A stretch of 64,000 nt of DNA from contig JAIYAU010000026.1 in assembly GCA_027488865.1 (NCBI GenBank), positions 1 to 64,000 of the forward strand, given 5' to 3'. Under the pieces are notes generated by a model, which saw only the letters and a list, made by a program, of their open reading frames with translations, ran no database searches and had not been told where the DNA came from. The first letter of the stretch is position 1; the number at the start of each line of letters is the position of its first letter. Positions 8,808 to 21,800 of the stretch are shown piece by piece. This stretch comes from Cytophagaceae bacterium (GTDB lineage Bacteria > Bacteroidota > Bacteroidia > Cytophagales > UBA9547). Made by a program: the position numbers and the translations under genes.

Positions 8808-9866
8808 CTATTGTATTAAAATACGATTTTTAGAAACGAAACCACTTTTATAATGAACTTCCACCACCACTAGACCAAAAAAGGATGAAGAAAAAGAAGA
8901 AGCATAAAAGATCTCTTGTTGACCTAATGAATTTGTTACTATTACCTGATTAATAATTTCTTTAGTGTCAATATTAATGGTTCCATTTGAAGGATTAGGA
9001 AAAATAGAATTCATATTAACCGTATTTGCATCCTCAATGGAAGTGATTTTAGGTTGGAGGCAAAGATTTAATGTAAGATCCCCATTTGTTACATAGTTTA
9101 ATACTTTTATGAAGTATTTACTTCCTTTGGTTAAGGAAGTCAAATTGACTACGGCTTTTGCACTTGGTTCTGCTTTTGTACCAAACAGCCCATTTTCACA
9201 TGCGACCTGACTTCCTGAAAGACTGTCAATTACGGCAATGGAAAATGTTGGACTTGTTGCTTTGGTAGCAGTAAGGGTGTAGTTAGTTGCACTTGCTACA
9301 AACTTATACCAAATATCTCGATAATCTGTATCAAAACTTTTACAACTAAAAGTTCCAGCTGATTTTGTTGAATTGCTAAATACAAAGCGTTTTTCAACAC
9401 AATAATTACCATCCGTTACTAATTCGGCTGTCACCTGTTCGTCATTACCTGCACTAGTGTATAAACAGAAATTATAAATATCTGCATCTTGGTTGGTAAA
9501 GGTAATGTAGTAAGGAATATTAAGTTTATTTACCTCGTATGCAATCCCGTAAGTACTTACAACACGAGAGGTGATCACTGCAGAAGGATCATCACAGGTA
9601 ACCTCTACTTTAACTTGAGAGCCTTGACGATTTATTTCGAAACCTCTAGAGGTAGGTGTAAACCTATACCAAACACCACTTTTACGTTCATCCAGGGTAG
9701 TTTTGGTAAGATTGTACGTATATGGACTTGTTAAAGAGCCCCAAATACAATCATCAGTAATAGTTATAACGATAGCTTTAGATTTGCTATTGTTGGCATG
9801 AGGAATAGCAAATAAAAAATGGGTTACACCGACCAACAAAGCGAACGCAGCGTATTTTAATTTCAT
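8808..9866 (-). CDS. T9SS type A sorting-domain protein with two PPC-like jelly rolls
   Basis: A 352-aa secreted protein. After a signal peptide (MKLKYAAFALLVGVTHFLFA) come two related beta-sandwich repeats at residues ~30-150 and ~150-275. Each has the GVWYRF / DIWYKF pattern of pre-peptidase C-terminal (PPC-like) domains and paired cysteines. Residues ~285-352 are a T9SS type A sorting domain: IFPNPSNGTINI, then VTNSLGQ and a final basic strand ending KNRILIQ. The signal directs translocation by the Por/Gld machinery and attachment to the surface or release. It begins 8 nt after the 5266-aa gene, which points to one operon. It has no enzyme motif and is most likely structural or adhesive. 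Confidence 0.88.
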   Translation of the reverse strand: MKLKYAAFALLVGVTHFLFAIPHANNSKSKAIVITITDDCIWGSLTSPYTYNLTKTTLDERKSGVWYRFTPTSRGFEINRQGSQVKVEVTCDDPSAVITSRVVSTYGIAYEVNKLNIPYYITFTNQDADIYNFCLYTSAGNDEQVTAELVTDGNYCVEKRFVFSNSTKSAGTFSCKSFDTDYRDIWYKFVASATNYTLTATKATSPTFSIAVIDSLSGSQVACENGLFGTKAEPSAKAVVNLTSLTKGSKYFIKVLNYVTNGDLTLNLCLQPKITSIEDANTVNMNSIFPNPSNGTINIDTKEIINQVIVTNSLGQQEIFYASSFSSSFFGLVVVEVHYKSGFVSKNRILIQ

Positions 9867-9874
9867 GTTTGTTT

Positions 9875-12800
9875 TTATTTATTTATAACAATTTTTTTAG
9901 TAATGTTAGTGTATTTAGTACTTAACTGTATCATATAAACAGAAGATGGTAAGTCGACCTCCAAGTCGGATCTATATTTAGTTTTGCCACTTAATTTAAA
10001 TGATTTAAGAATTACCCCTTGTACATTATAAATAGTTAGTTCAACAGGGTCTGTATCCGCTATCTCTGCTTGAAAACGAATTTGACCATCTATAACAGGA
10101 TTGGTTAAAATGTCTAAAGTTTCTGGTTTTGGAAATAATAATGACACCACATCATCTCTTTGTATCTTTTTATCAACCACGTTCACAGATTTTGCCAAGC
10201 TGAAAAAACAACCATCCGCAAGCGACGTTTGCTTCACTTCATAAACACCCTTTTGTGGAAAAACAAGTTCTATGAATCGGCCTCTAGGATAGGTCTTACC
10301 GTCTGGCCCCACTATTGTATCCGGACTGGTTTTTATTACTGTTGTTCCCGAAGAAGTACTCCAAGTAAAAGGATTATTATTTCTATCTTGAGAAACATCT
10401 ACCACCACTAAAGTATCGCCGGTCTTAACAGAGTCTCTTAAAATAAAATCGGGCTTAAATGGCAAAGCCTTAAACATCAGCAATGCAGTATCTTGTAGGA
10501 TACATGTACCTGCTAAATTGGAAACCTCTAGGTCGATATGATACGTTGTATCTTTTATAACAATAGATGGGGTAGTAAAATTAAGAACTTTAGGGGTAGC
10601 CAAATATTTACTGGTAAGCGTCCAGTTGTATCTTAAGTTTTTACCCAAATTAGGTGTAATCACAAATCCTATAGCCGGACAAGGGTTGTAAACATCATCA
10701 ATAATACTATTGTCTTCCAAGTTGGTAAGATCACAGAAAGCGTCTTTTTCCACGGAGCGACTTAACTCTGACGATCTAAAGTTTTGACTTAATTGCGCCA
10801 CGAAATAATTAGTTCTATCAAATGTAAATGAGTTTCTATATAATGTATATTTCCATGATTTAGCATTATCAGAAGTAACTGAACCAATATATTTTAGAGA
10901 TTGCTCTTTGCCATTCCCTACAAACAAATCAATAATAGCGTTGGCATATTCGGCTGTACCTTTAATCTCCATGCTAGAAGTATCGATTACTGTAATTAGC
11001 GCATCAATAGCTGGTTCTTCTATAACCAATGTTGCGTCCACCTTATTAGATGCATCCGCCGTTCCCTTGTTTAAGTCTATTGCTTTATTTGTCGAGATAC
11101 TATAAACCGAGTTTCTGGCGATTGTGATAAAATCAGAACGCTTTACATCCACACCGTTTTCAGAAAAAGCAGTCAGTAGGTTGTTTTCTATGGTTTCATT
11201 CAATCCATCAGCAATTTCAATATTAACTACTGGTTGACTTGGGGTAGCTCCTTCCACTGTATCACCCAAGACGTTGTTTGAAATAACATTGGAATTTCCC
11301 CATTTCGAACTAATAAACGCCTCTGAGGCACCACCAATTAAATTCTCACTTAGGTTATTATTTATAGCTTTGGCATCAATATCACCTTTTATCTCTATTC
11401 CATATCCTGAGAAAGGTATTTCCGTGAGGTCGTTAAAGCCCAATTGGTTTTGAAAAATAACATTAAATTCAGCATCACCCTTAATTTTGATTAGGCTAGA
11501 GCTAGTTTGATTGTCATACGGACTAATCGCGTACATTTTGTTCTTAATTAAAACTTGTCCCGAAGCGCTATCAATCAACACCCCTATGCCCTTCAGGTTA
11601 CTCAATCTAGACTCTTTAAGGAGGTTACCAGAACCAGCCTTTCTGCTAAATTTGACTGCGATTGAATCTAAATTAGTCATTTCGGCTTCAGTAATTTCAT
11701 TGTCCGAGCTCGTGTCATCAATAATCACCCCAAAATAACTATTATCAACTTTTAACTTATTCAAAACATTCTTTTCACCACCATTGGTAACAATTGTAGC
11801 ATATTTATAGCCATTTATTTCGTTGGTATGGATGGTATTACTACTTCCACCAATAAAAATGGCTGTGTCTAATTTAGCTGCATTATCGTTTACCAACTTT
11901 AGATTATTAATGGTATTGCTGCCATTAGCCAATCGCAAGCCCGATCTTGCATTCTCTAAAGTCAAATTAAGAATTTTACTAGAATCACTACTAGGAACTA
12001 AGTCAAAGCCAAAACCCAAAGGAGCGTTCGTAAAATCAACATAAATTTGTTTATCAGGACAAAGCCCTCCAAAAATTTCTTGTGTTTTGCCGTCCATGGT
12101 GAAACCATTGTAGCTGTTAATTGGCTCTAGTGGTTCGTCCAGCACGATGCGATAAGGATCGGCCAGTCCAATATTAAAAATAACCTCCGATCTTAAATCA
12201 CACAAATTCACTTGCTCTAAAGCATCCCTTAAAGAGTTAGGTCCATCGTTATTACGATTAAGAACAAAGAATTTTTCTGTCACTGGTGGAATATGATAAA
12301 CTGTATCAGTTTCAGAGGTAGATCGGGAGGACTTGGCGGCAGTAGCAACAAAATGATACCATTTTTTGGTATCCGTATAAAGCTTTTCACGAGGAATCAC
12401 GAACTCCCATACTCCGTCGCTTCCTGCCTGAACAGTACCCCAATATTCGTTCATACTAGGTTGTAAGGAGTCACTTAAAAACACCTCAATGGTGTCGTTG
12501 GCCACGGCTGTTCCCCGAAGTGCCAGCCCTCTACGAGTATTCACAATTGTAACGGCGTGACTAACAGGGAAAAACTTAGGAGGAAGCTTGCCTTCGTTCG
12601 CAACAGTTGAGGTATTATAATTAAGATTGATGCATTTCACCAGTTTGGATGTACCAACCACAACATTCTTAGAAATTCGATTTGAATCAGATGATTCGAG
12701 ATTAAATGCGTGTTTATTTGCAACTTGAACAGAATTGCCTCTGATAAAATTGGCACGTCCATTCTTAATAAATACTGCATGGCCGTTTTTCATACTAAAG

Positions 12801-15800
12801 TTATTGTCATCTATTGTGGACCCAACAGAAGTCAATAACGATATACCATTCGCGTCGCTTTCTGACAGGAAGGTGTTTTGAATAACGGCTGCATTTGACA
12901 TGTCAAGTAAAAGCGCATCAGAGCCAACAAAACGAGCCGAAAAAATATTGTTCGATACCTGAATGGTATCTTTACAATTAGTCAACTTTAAACCAATCAA
13001 TTGTGACTCTGATGAACTACCAAATTGGTTTTTATTGATTTGTACATTTTTGTGATTTGCCACATTAACTGCTTCCTTTCTTAAATTTCTAAAAGTGTTA
13101 TTTTCAATCACCAATTTTCTGCTTACTCCATTGGCAAATAATGCATGGTTAAAGTTATCAACTGAATTGTTAACAAATTCAAACTCCTTAGCACCATTAG
13201 ACAATACAGCAACATTTCCGCCAAAGAATATTGATTTATTGATTTTAACGTTGTTGGCATCAGCATTAAGGATTATCGCATGGCCCGTTAAATCTTTCGT
13301 AATCATCGTATTAATTAATAAACTATCACATTCCACTTTCAAGGCAGATTTCCAATCTTTAATGCTAATGTTATTAATAGTGGATGACCCTAGTTTTGTA
13401 TCCAAACGCCAAGCAAGTGTGTCAGGGTTTGTGGTTTCTGTAGAAATAAAGGTTGCTTCACCGTCCCCAATTTGGTTTAACCCGTTATAGGTAAATCCAA
13501 AAGGATTAACCAAAGGTTGGAGAGATCTTTGAAGCTTAATTTCCCTGCTTCCCTCGTTAATCCTATAGTTGATTGCTACTTTAGCACTTTGTCCATTTAC
13601 ACATTTTACGGCCATTCTCAAGGAATTAGGATAAGGATAATCATTGTCGCTGGTATCAGGCAAGGCGGTCACATAACAATCTCCCAAAATGTACATATCA
13701 CTCAAAGGAGAGGTGTTAAGGCTTGGGCTAGTGGCTGTTGCAACTACATAAAAAGTGTTGGTTTCTAATAAATTAAGCACATTACCATTTTTTGTGGTAT
13801 TGGTTATCGTAATTTCATAATCTCCATTTGTATTTGCAAAAGCTGTACCTAACCAACGTCTCGCTTCTTCATATCCCCCAAAACCTGTATAGAGATGGAC
13901 AGAATCTGAAGCCTCTGCTTTACCAGTTAATTTTAGTGAACTCTTATTTGCTGAAAGTTCATGGCTAAGAATAGATGGTTTTTTCTTATTACTATTACCG
14001 TTGTTAATAAGTGAAATTGCAAAATGCTGAGGTCTTGTTCTGGTAACATCGTTTTCATAAAAAATATTATAGGCAATCAAATTATTCGCACCTTCATCAA
14101 TTACCACCCCACCATTTCGATTTCTAAAGAAGGTGTTTTCATTATTTAATTTACCAATAATGTTATTACTTGATTTTATAAGCTTAAGAGCATTGCCAAG
14201 CCCTACTACTTTTTGTAAAAATCCAGAACCCCCTATAGAATTGGAATACAGTGTATCATTTCCAGATTCATTTAATAGGATGCCACTTATTCTGTTTGAG
14301 GTGATGGAATTTGAAATTAACTTACTATTTAATAGCTGGTTAGCATCTATACCAACATCTACCTTGTTCATTCTGTTCGAATTGACATTCAAGCTTGTAC
14401 ATGTATCAATTCTAAAGGCTTTAGCTGTTGTATCAACAGTGTTAGCAGAAAAACTCGACTTTTGAGAATTCGACACTTTAATCCCGATTAACTCCGAACG
14501 GATTGTATTTACATCAACTTGGCTTGAAATACTATTATATATATTTATCCCAACCTTTATATTGGTTCTTTCTTTGACGCCAATTTGGTTTGCGAAAATT
14601 TTCGTTTTCTCAGTGCCAATTACATGAATACCTGTATTAGCCTCGACAATATTATTGTCAATTATTGTTGTTTTCTTAGTTGCTTTACTAAGTACCCCGA
14701 CAGTATTTTGAGTATGAGGCAAATTAATTTTGTTTAAATTAATCACCTGACTATCTGCAGCTGACACTATACCTACTTTTAAACTTCCATTAATTTCATT
14801 ACTAGAAATAGCAAGTCCTGGTGAGTTACAAATAATACCACTAGCTAAAAGGTTATTGCCCAAAATGGTAGTTTTGCTCAATTCGCCGAACACCGTGGTG
14901 TTGTTATATGTATGTAAGCCAACTGAACCGAACGAAGATGCTTTATTGTTGTCTACGATGAAACTTGGCACCTGAGAAAGCGTGAATACAGTATCATAAC
15001 CCGTAGCAGCCATGCTATGAATGTTAAACTCTTTACTGTTAAAGACTTTAAATCCATAGTTTTGCCCACCTGTTATATTTACAATAGGTGCGACTGAAAA
15101 ACCGGGTTGCGAAGTGCCATCAATTGTTAACTTGCTTGCCGTTATGGTTGGCAATTTAGTCGCTGTTGGAATGGATACAGCACCAGTACCAATTTCAAAA
15201 CCAATATAGTTACAAACACCAGCATTGGCATCAACAATAGATTTGCGAAGAGAAAAATCCCCATCATCGGCAGTGTTTTTAACCAAACAAACGCGCAGAT
15301 CATAGTTAATAAGGTCAGAAGCTTCGGATGTAGTACCTGTATATGTTGCTGTTCCTCTATAACTTGCGTCCCTTACTTTGTCTACAGGCATTTTTTCTTT
15401 ATACTCCCATACTCCTAGTCCATCCGTACTAACTGTAGTCACAAAAGAACTCAAATCAATCCCATTCAAAGTTCTGTAAATTTCGATCTGGTCAAAAGGA
15501 TTAGCTCTTCCTCTAACATATAATTCTCCATTGCGATAGGTGCTCCCTACTACATAAGGTTTCATTTTTCCGTCATTTGATTCATTGATTGAAGCGTAGT
15601 TGAGTTTAATGGGTTGCCCTGAGCCTGGCAATCCTGTAATAATGTTTTTACTTATTAGTACCTTCTTTGAACCTAACAAATTGACGCCCAAATTACCAAT
15701 GCCAGAGAAGTAGTTGTTCGCAACGGTACCATTAGTTACATTCTGAAGCAACAGACCAGTTTCATAACCGATAATTGAATCATTTTCAATTGAGATATTA

Positions 15801-18800
15801 TTTGAATTATTGGCCACAATTCCCTTGTGCGTGGTATTGCTTATAGCTCTTAGGGTAGTATTCTTAATTTCTAGTCCATTAGAATTTAGTATTAGAATTG
15901 CAGAATCAGCTACTTGTGCAATTCTATTGTTTAAGATTTTAGAGTTGTTTCCGTTGGTTACACTAATAGCTACACCCTGAATATTAGCGATAGAATTATC
16001 TTTATTTGTGCCAATAAAATTTTTATTAATTTCTAAAGTTGCATTGACCGATTTGATTGGATATTTGCCATTTCCAAAATAATTATCCAAAATTCGGTGC
16101 GTGCCATTAGTTACATTTACAGCCGTATTATATGCAGAAAACTGGTTATTTCTAATGACGGCCGCATTTCCAGCGTTAGATAACGGATTAGAAAACCCAT
16201 CAAAAGTCAAGTTTGCCAAAGTTAAAAAATTGGTATTCCAGCCAAACGCGGTATTGGTATTGTTTGTAGAAGCCAAGGTGACAGGGATAAGCTCTGCATC
16301 AATAGTTACTCCAAAGTTGTTGGTTATGGTAAGCCCAGATTCTAAGCCAATCACGTTTGGGGTGGTAGGTAATTGAAACACAACAGAAGCACTGGATCCA
16401 TTGGCTCCGGCACCCGCCCTATTGGCACAATCTACAGCCGTACGCAGTGAACCTTTACCTTGGTTAAGGGTATTAGTAACGTAACAGATTTGCGGGAAAT
16501 TACCTACTCTTACCACATCAGAAAGTTCTGAAGTATTACCTGAAGTGCTGGTAGCTGTTACAACCAAGTAAGCATTTGCAGAAAACACAAAACTAGTTGG
16601 TAAATTGATAAACCAATTACCATTGGCATCCGCAGTGGTCTCTACTACATAAGGTGTAGCCAATTGAGTATCTATTATGTCACTTCTAAAGAGTTGAATT
16701 CTATCGTTAGCGCCTGCTTTGCCTGCAACAGTAGCAACAGTACCTGCAAAGGAGCTTGATAAATCAAAAGGTTTAGTTTTTAGAAAATTACCTTGGTTTA
16801 GAAGTTTAATGGCATAAACGGAACTTTCAAAGGTATTGTACAAAAGACTGTTTGATACGCCTTTGTTTACAGCCAAACCAATTGTTCTTGCATTAACAAT
16901 TCTATTACCAGCATTCACAAGACCTATAGTATTGTTCGACCCTGTGACCACCATGGCAGTATCTACAAAAAACGTATTGGTACCTACCTCATTGCAATTA
17001 ATACAATTTCCTGAAACGGTATTACGGCTACCAATTACATTGATTGGTTTTATGGCCTTAACCAAATTATTGTTTTGAATAGAAGTATAATTACCATCTA
17101 CTTGTAAAGCTGTCTTAAAATTAACCAAAGACAAATTGCCAATACTCACCCCGTTTGACTTCACAGTAAATCCTGTAAATAAATTAGATCCTTTTACCCA
17201 AATTATAGGGTCTAGGCCAGTATTTGGACCATTAATTTTAACAGGTACATTCAAATCTCTAATTTGTGACAATAACCTGATAGTATCTGGTGTGGTAATG
17301 TTAAAATTTACTACTAAACATCTTCCAGTGTGAGCAGAATCTACCGCTGCGCGAAGAGAGTTTTGCCCTGCATCATTGGTGTTGGTTACTGTACAAATAC
17401 AATTAAAACAGCCAATCATTTGAGGTGAGGATAATTCCGAGGTGTTGGGTGACATGGTAGTAGCCGTGTTTACATAATAATTTTTGGTGGCTGGGTTGAA
17501 ATAGGTTCCCTCACTTACAGACAATTCCCATAAACCAGAGGCATCTGCTTTAGCTGACCCCAAAAACGCAATAGCTTGTTGACCAGAATTATTGTTATAA
17601 AACACTTCTACACTATCATTTGGTACACTTTGCCCAGTAAGTACTACGCCTCCAGCAGTTCGGCGATAAGTGGTAACATTAGCAGGAAGTTTTGAAAGGT
17701 TTCCCGGTTGGCTTGTACCCAAATTCAGTTGAATGGCCTTAACAGCCAAATTGCTGTTGGTTATTATATTCCTAGAAATCTTATTTCCATTTCTTAATAC
17801 ATTAATACCACCTTGCAAATTGTTTATAATAGTATTACCCCGAACTGTACTCAATCCCCTTATAGCAACTCCATAAGCAAGATTATTATTTATTGTATTT
17901 CTTAAAATAGTGGCTGTGTCTGCTTCAATGGTAACTCCCCCAAGCTGGTTTGGAACGCTTGAATTGGTCTTGGTTACCCCAATAAAATTGTCAATTACCG
18001 AGGTAAACGCTGCCGAACTGTATACACCATGTAATGTAGAATTCCCAACTGTATTTCTTTTAATCAAGCTACCAACCGCATTACCCGAAACAAAAATCCC
18101 GTTTTGCGAATTGCTCTGATTATTACCTAGCTTATCTACGCCAACAAAATTAGAATCTATTATATTAGACTTACTACGTAAATCAATTCTAATCGCATTC
18201 TTCTGCGATTTTCCTATTGAATTACCTTTTACTTCATTATTAGAAGATGAAGTAAGAATTAACAAACCTTCTTCTAAAGTATTTAAGATTTGATTGTTAT
18301 AAATCTTATTTTGACTAGAATTACTGTAAACACCTATCCCGACTTGAGCCGAGGAAATAATGTTATTTCTAATTTCACCACTACGGCTGTTTGATTCTAA
18401 TGTTATTGCATTACCTGTAGAAGAAATGGTGTTATTGATAACTTTATTGTTGGTAGTATTTTGTTTTATTGTAATGGCACTTTGCTCATTTTCTTCTATG
18501 ATGTTATTATCAATGAGTGTGTTATCTACAAGGTCATTTAGCAAGATACTGTTTTCAAACTTTTTAAAAGTTAAACCAGTTACAAGACTGGCATCCACAT
18601 TATTTGCAAAAACCAACGCGTTTTTCTTATATAATGTTCCGTCCAAAACAATTGCAAAATTTCCCTTGCCGCTTTGCGAAAATCCGTCAATCTCAACTGT
18701 TTCATTTATTAACGGCAACGCTGTTATTGGACTTATTATAAAGGGTGCAGTTGGTATAGCGAATTTGATTTTATCAAATCCAGGCTTCCTATTAGCACAA

Positions 18801-21800
18801 TTAATTGCTTCACGTAAAGAACCATCGCCAATATCATTGGTATTTGTTACAAAACAAGGACAATCCAAAGAAGTAATCCTCATTGTATCAGAATTGCCTA
18901 CACAACCCTTATCGGTAGTAACCGATAAATTGTATTTCCCTGTTTCCCTTGGATACAACAAGGTATTGGCAGCTCCATAAGGTTTGCCATTCAATTTCCA
19001 CTGATAAAATGGGTAATTTTTTAAAGCTTCAAAGTCAACCTTCTCATTTCCACATCTTTCATAAACACCATAGGTAAAAAAGCTCAGATCTGGGGAAGGA
19101 TTTTCAACCACAGTTTTAGTTGCAGAGGCGGTACAACCATTCGCAGTATTAGTTGCAGTTACCGTATAACTTCCCCCTAGAGAAATGGTTATTGACGCGC
19201 TTGTTTGTTGTGTATTCCATTTAATGTTAGTGCCAACACTACTTGTGAGGATGATATTATTGCCTGAACAAAACTGATCTGCTCCAGAAATAGTAGGTTT
19301 CGTTGGAGCTGCTTTAACGTCAAGTACATAAGCTGCTGATTTAGCTGTACATCCTAATAAATTATTTGTTCCCTTGCTTATGGCTGTAAGCACATAACTT
19401 CCGGCATCTGCTAACAATACGTTAGCCAGAGAAATATTTGGACCAGTATTGCTAATTGCCTGATTGTTTTTGGTCCAAGAAAATGTAAAATCATTAGCGG
19501 ATAAGGTGGAACCTACAGACGTTGCTGTTCCTTCACATATATTATTGATACCACTGAGCGTGACCACAATATTATTTGCCACATTTGGCCTAATATTATC
19601 TGAGGTAATGGTACATCCTGAAGAAACATCTTTAATAGTTAACTTGTAATCTGCACTGGAGGTTAAATTAACCAATTGATATTTTGGCCTAGTAGAATCT
19701 GGTAACAATTGGTTATCTCTTGACCATATAAATCTTCTACCACCCGTTATACTCACGTTACTGTTGATGGTCACACTATCATTAAAACAAATAGCTGATT
19801 TAGTGAGCGTTAAACTTGGCTTTTCCGGTTTCGAATTTACCAAAAGGCTGTAGGTTGGCAAATTGACCACACAACCATCATCCTTCTTTTTAACAGTTAC
19901 TATGTAATTCCCAGCATCAAGGCTACTTAATGAAGAAATAGATAATTCAGGATTTGTATTGGCTAAAGTGGTGCTATTTTGTTTCCAAGTAAGGCTGTAT
20001 ATACTGGGATCTATTCCTGTTCTTAATGTTATCGGGTCTCCTTCACATAATTTGGCATTGGCTACAACTGTATTTGATAGGGCAAACTCTTTCACTTCAA
20101 CCTCCTTGGTAGTTATGGCACATATCGGATTTTGATAGGTAACCTTATAAACCCCAGCCGTTGTTACTGTAAGCGTCTGAGAGGCATCGGACAATAATAC
20201 ATTATTTTTTCTCCATTGATAGGTGGTTCCTGAAGGGGAGGTTAAAACAACATTTTTACCATTACACAAGAGTGTACTTCCTGCTACATTTAATTCACCC
20301 AAGGCGATTGGAGTAAATGTTTGGACTTGCTTTGAAACACTAGCCTGACAGTTGTACAAATCAGTAATTTGCAAACTCACGTTTTGAAATCCAGCGGTTT
20401 TATATTGTTGGCTTGGGTCCTTTAAAGCAGAGGTATTTCCATTTCCAAAGTTCCAAAGGTACTTGGCGTCGGTAGTAGCAACAATAGAACTATTATTAAA
20501 GGAATACACATCATTGGTACAAGCAGGATTTACTACTGCAAAATTCACATTAGGTCTTGCTGTAATATTGACCACGTTTACTGCCTCACTTTCACATATT
20601 TGTTTTGAAATATTATCTTCTGAAACAATTTTCAACTTTACGTTGTAACTGCCAATATTTGTAAAAATGTGGGAAGCATCACGTAGGCTGGAAGTACCTG
20701 ATTTTTTGTTTCCATCACCAAAATCCCACTCCCAAGATTTAATGGTGTAGCCAGGAATGTTTACAGAGTAGTCTTTAAAAACGGCATTGTTGTTAGTACA
20801 TGATGGCGATTCAAGTTTAAAAATTGCAATGGCAGGAACATTTACCTTTGTAGCAACAACTTGACAGCCTCTAATAAGGGTAATTTGATAAGGGCCAACG
20901 TCAGAATAAACCTTTGAACCAGGTTCTGTTTCTGAAGAAGTAGTGCCATCTCCAAAACTCCAAGTAAATCCACTTGTTGAAGCAGAAGTATTATCTATTA
21001 CAAAAGGCTGACAACCTGTATTAGATACACTAAAACTTACTGGCGGGTCAAGGCAAGGATTTCCACCGCCACCACCGCCGCCGCCACCAGTACAGCTTTG
21101 TACAAAAACTGAAAAATCATTTGAAGTTTCTTCACAACCTTGGTTGGTGGTTTTAATTTTAAACCTTGTTGTAGCGATTACGCTTGCATCAACACTTACT
21201 GCTGCTACAGACTGGGTCTCATTTAACGGTACATCATTTTTGTACCATTGATAAGTATAACCATTTCCTTCAAAAGTCTTTAAAGTTAGGTTAACTGTAC
21301 CTGCTCCAACACAATACCCGTTGGCATCGTCTGTTAATACTTTTACTTTTGGTAGAGGTATTTGTTTGATATACTTTGATCCCAAAGCTTGGCAACCATT
21401 TTGGTCGGTTACTTTTACTTTATACAAGCCTTCAGTATTTATTACAGGGCTCGAGCTAGTAGAAAAAATTGAATTATTCCCCTCAATTGTCCATTCATAA
21501 GCATTAAATGGAGTTGAAGTACCCAACGTATAGTTTCTTGTGCCACATATAGTACCATCGTTTACTTGAGGATTAGGAAGTGGATTTACCAAAACAGGAA
21601 TATTAATGACCTGATTGCCATATCGTTGATAAGCCACTGAAACCGTGTAATTACCTGCTATACCTCCCCATTCTACAATAATACCGTTAGCTACTTCTCC
21701 CACCTTGGTACCGCCGCCCGAAATAGACCAAACCACATTTTTTGTTAATTGATCAGTATCATAGGTATAGGTTACTCGTGTATTCAAACAAGGGCTACCA

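Noticed and set aside
18360-18980. A 206-codon plus-strand frame and many similar ones across 10000-25500
   Set aside because: They lie antisense to the giant gene, whose codon use keeps the opposite frames open. Their products are hydrophobic and low-complexity, with no family resemblance.
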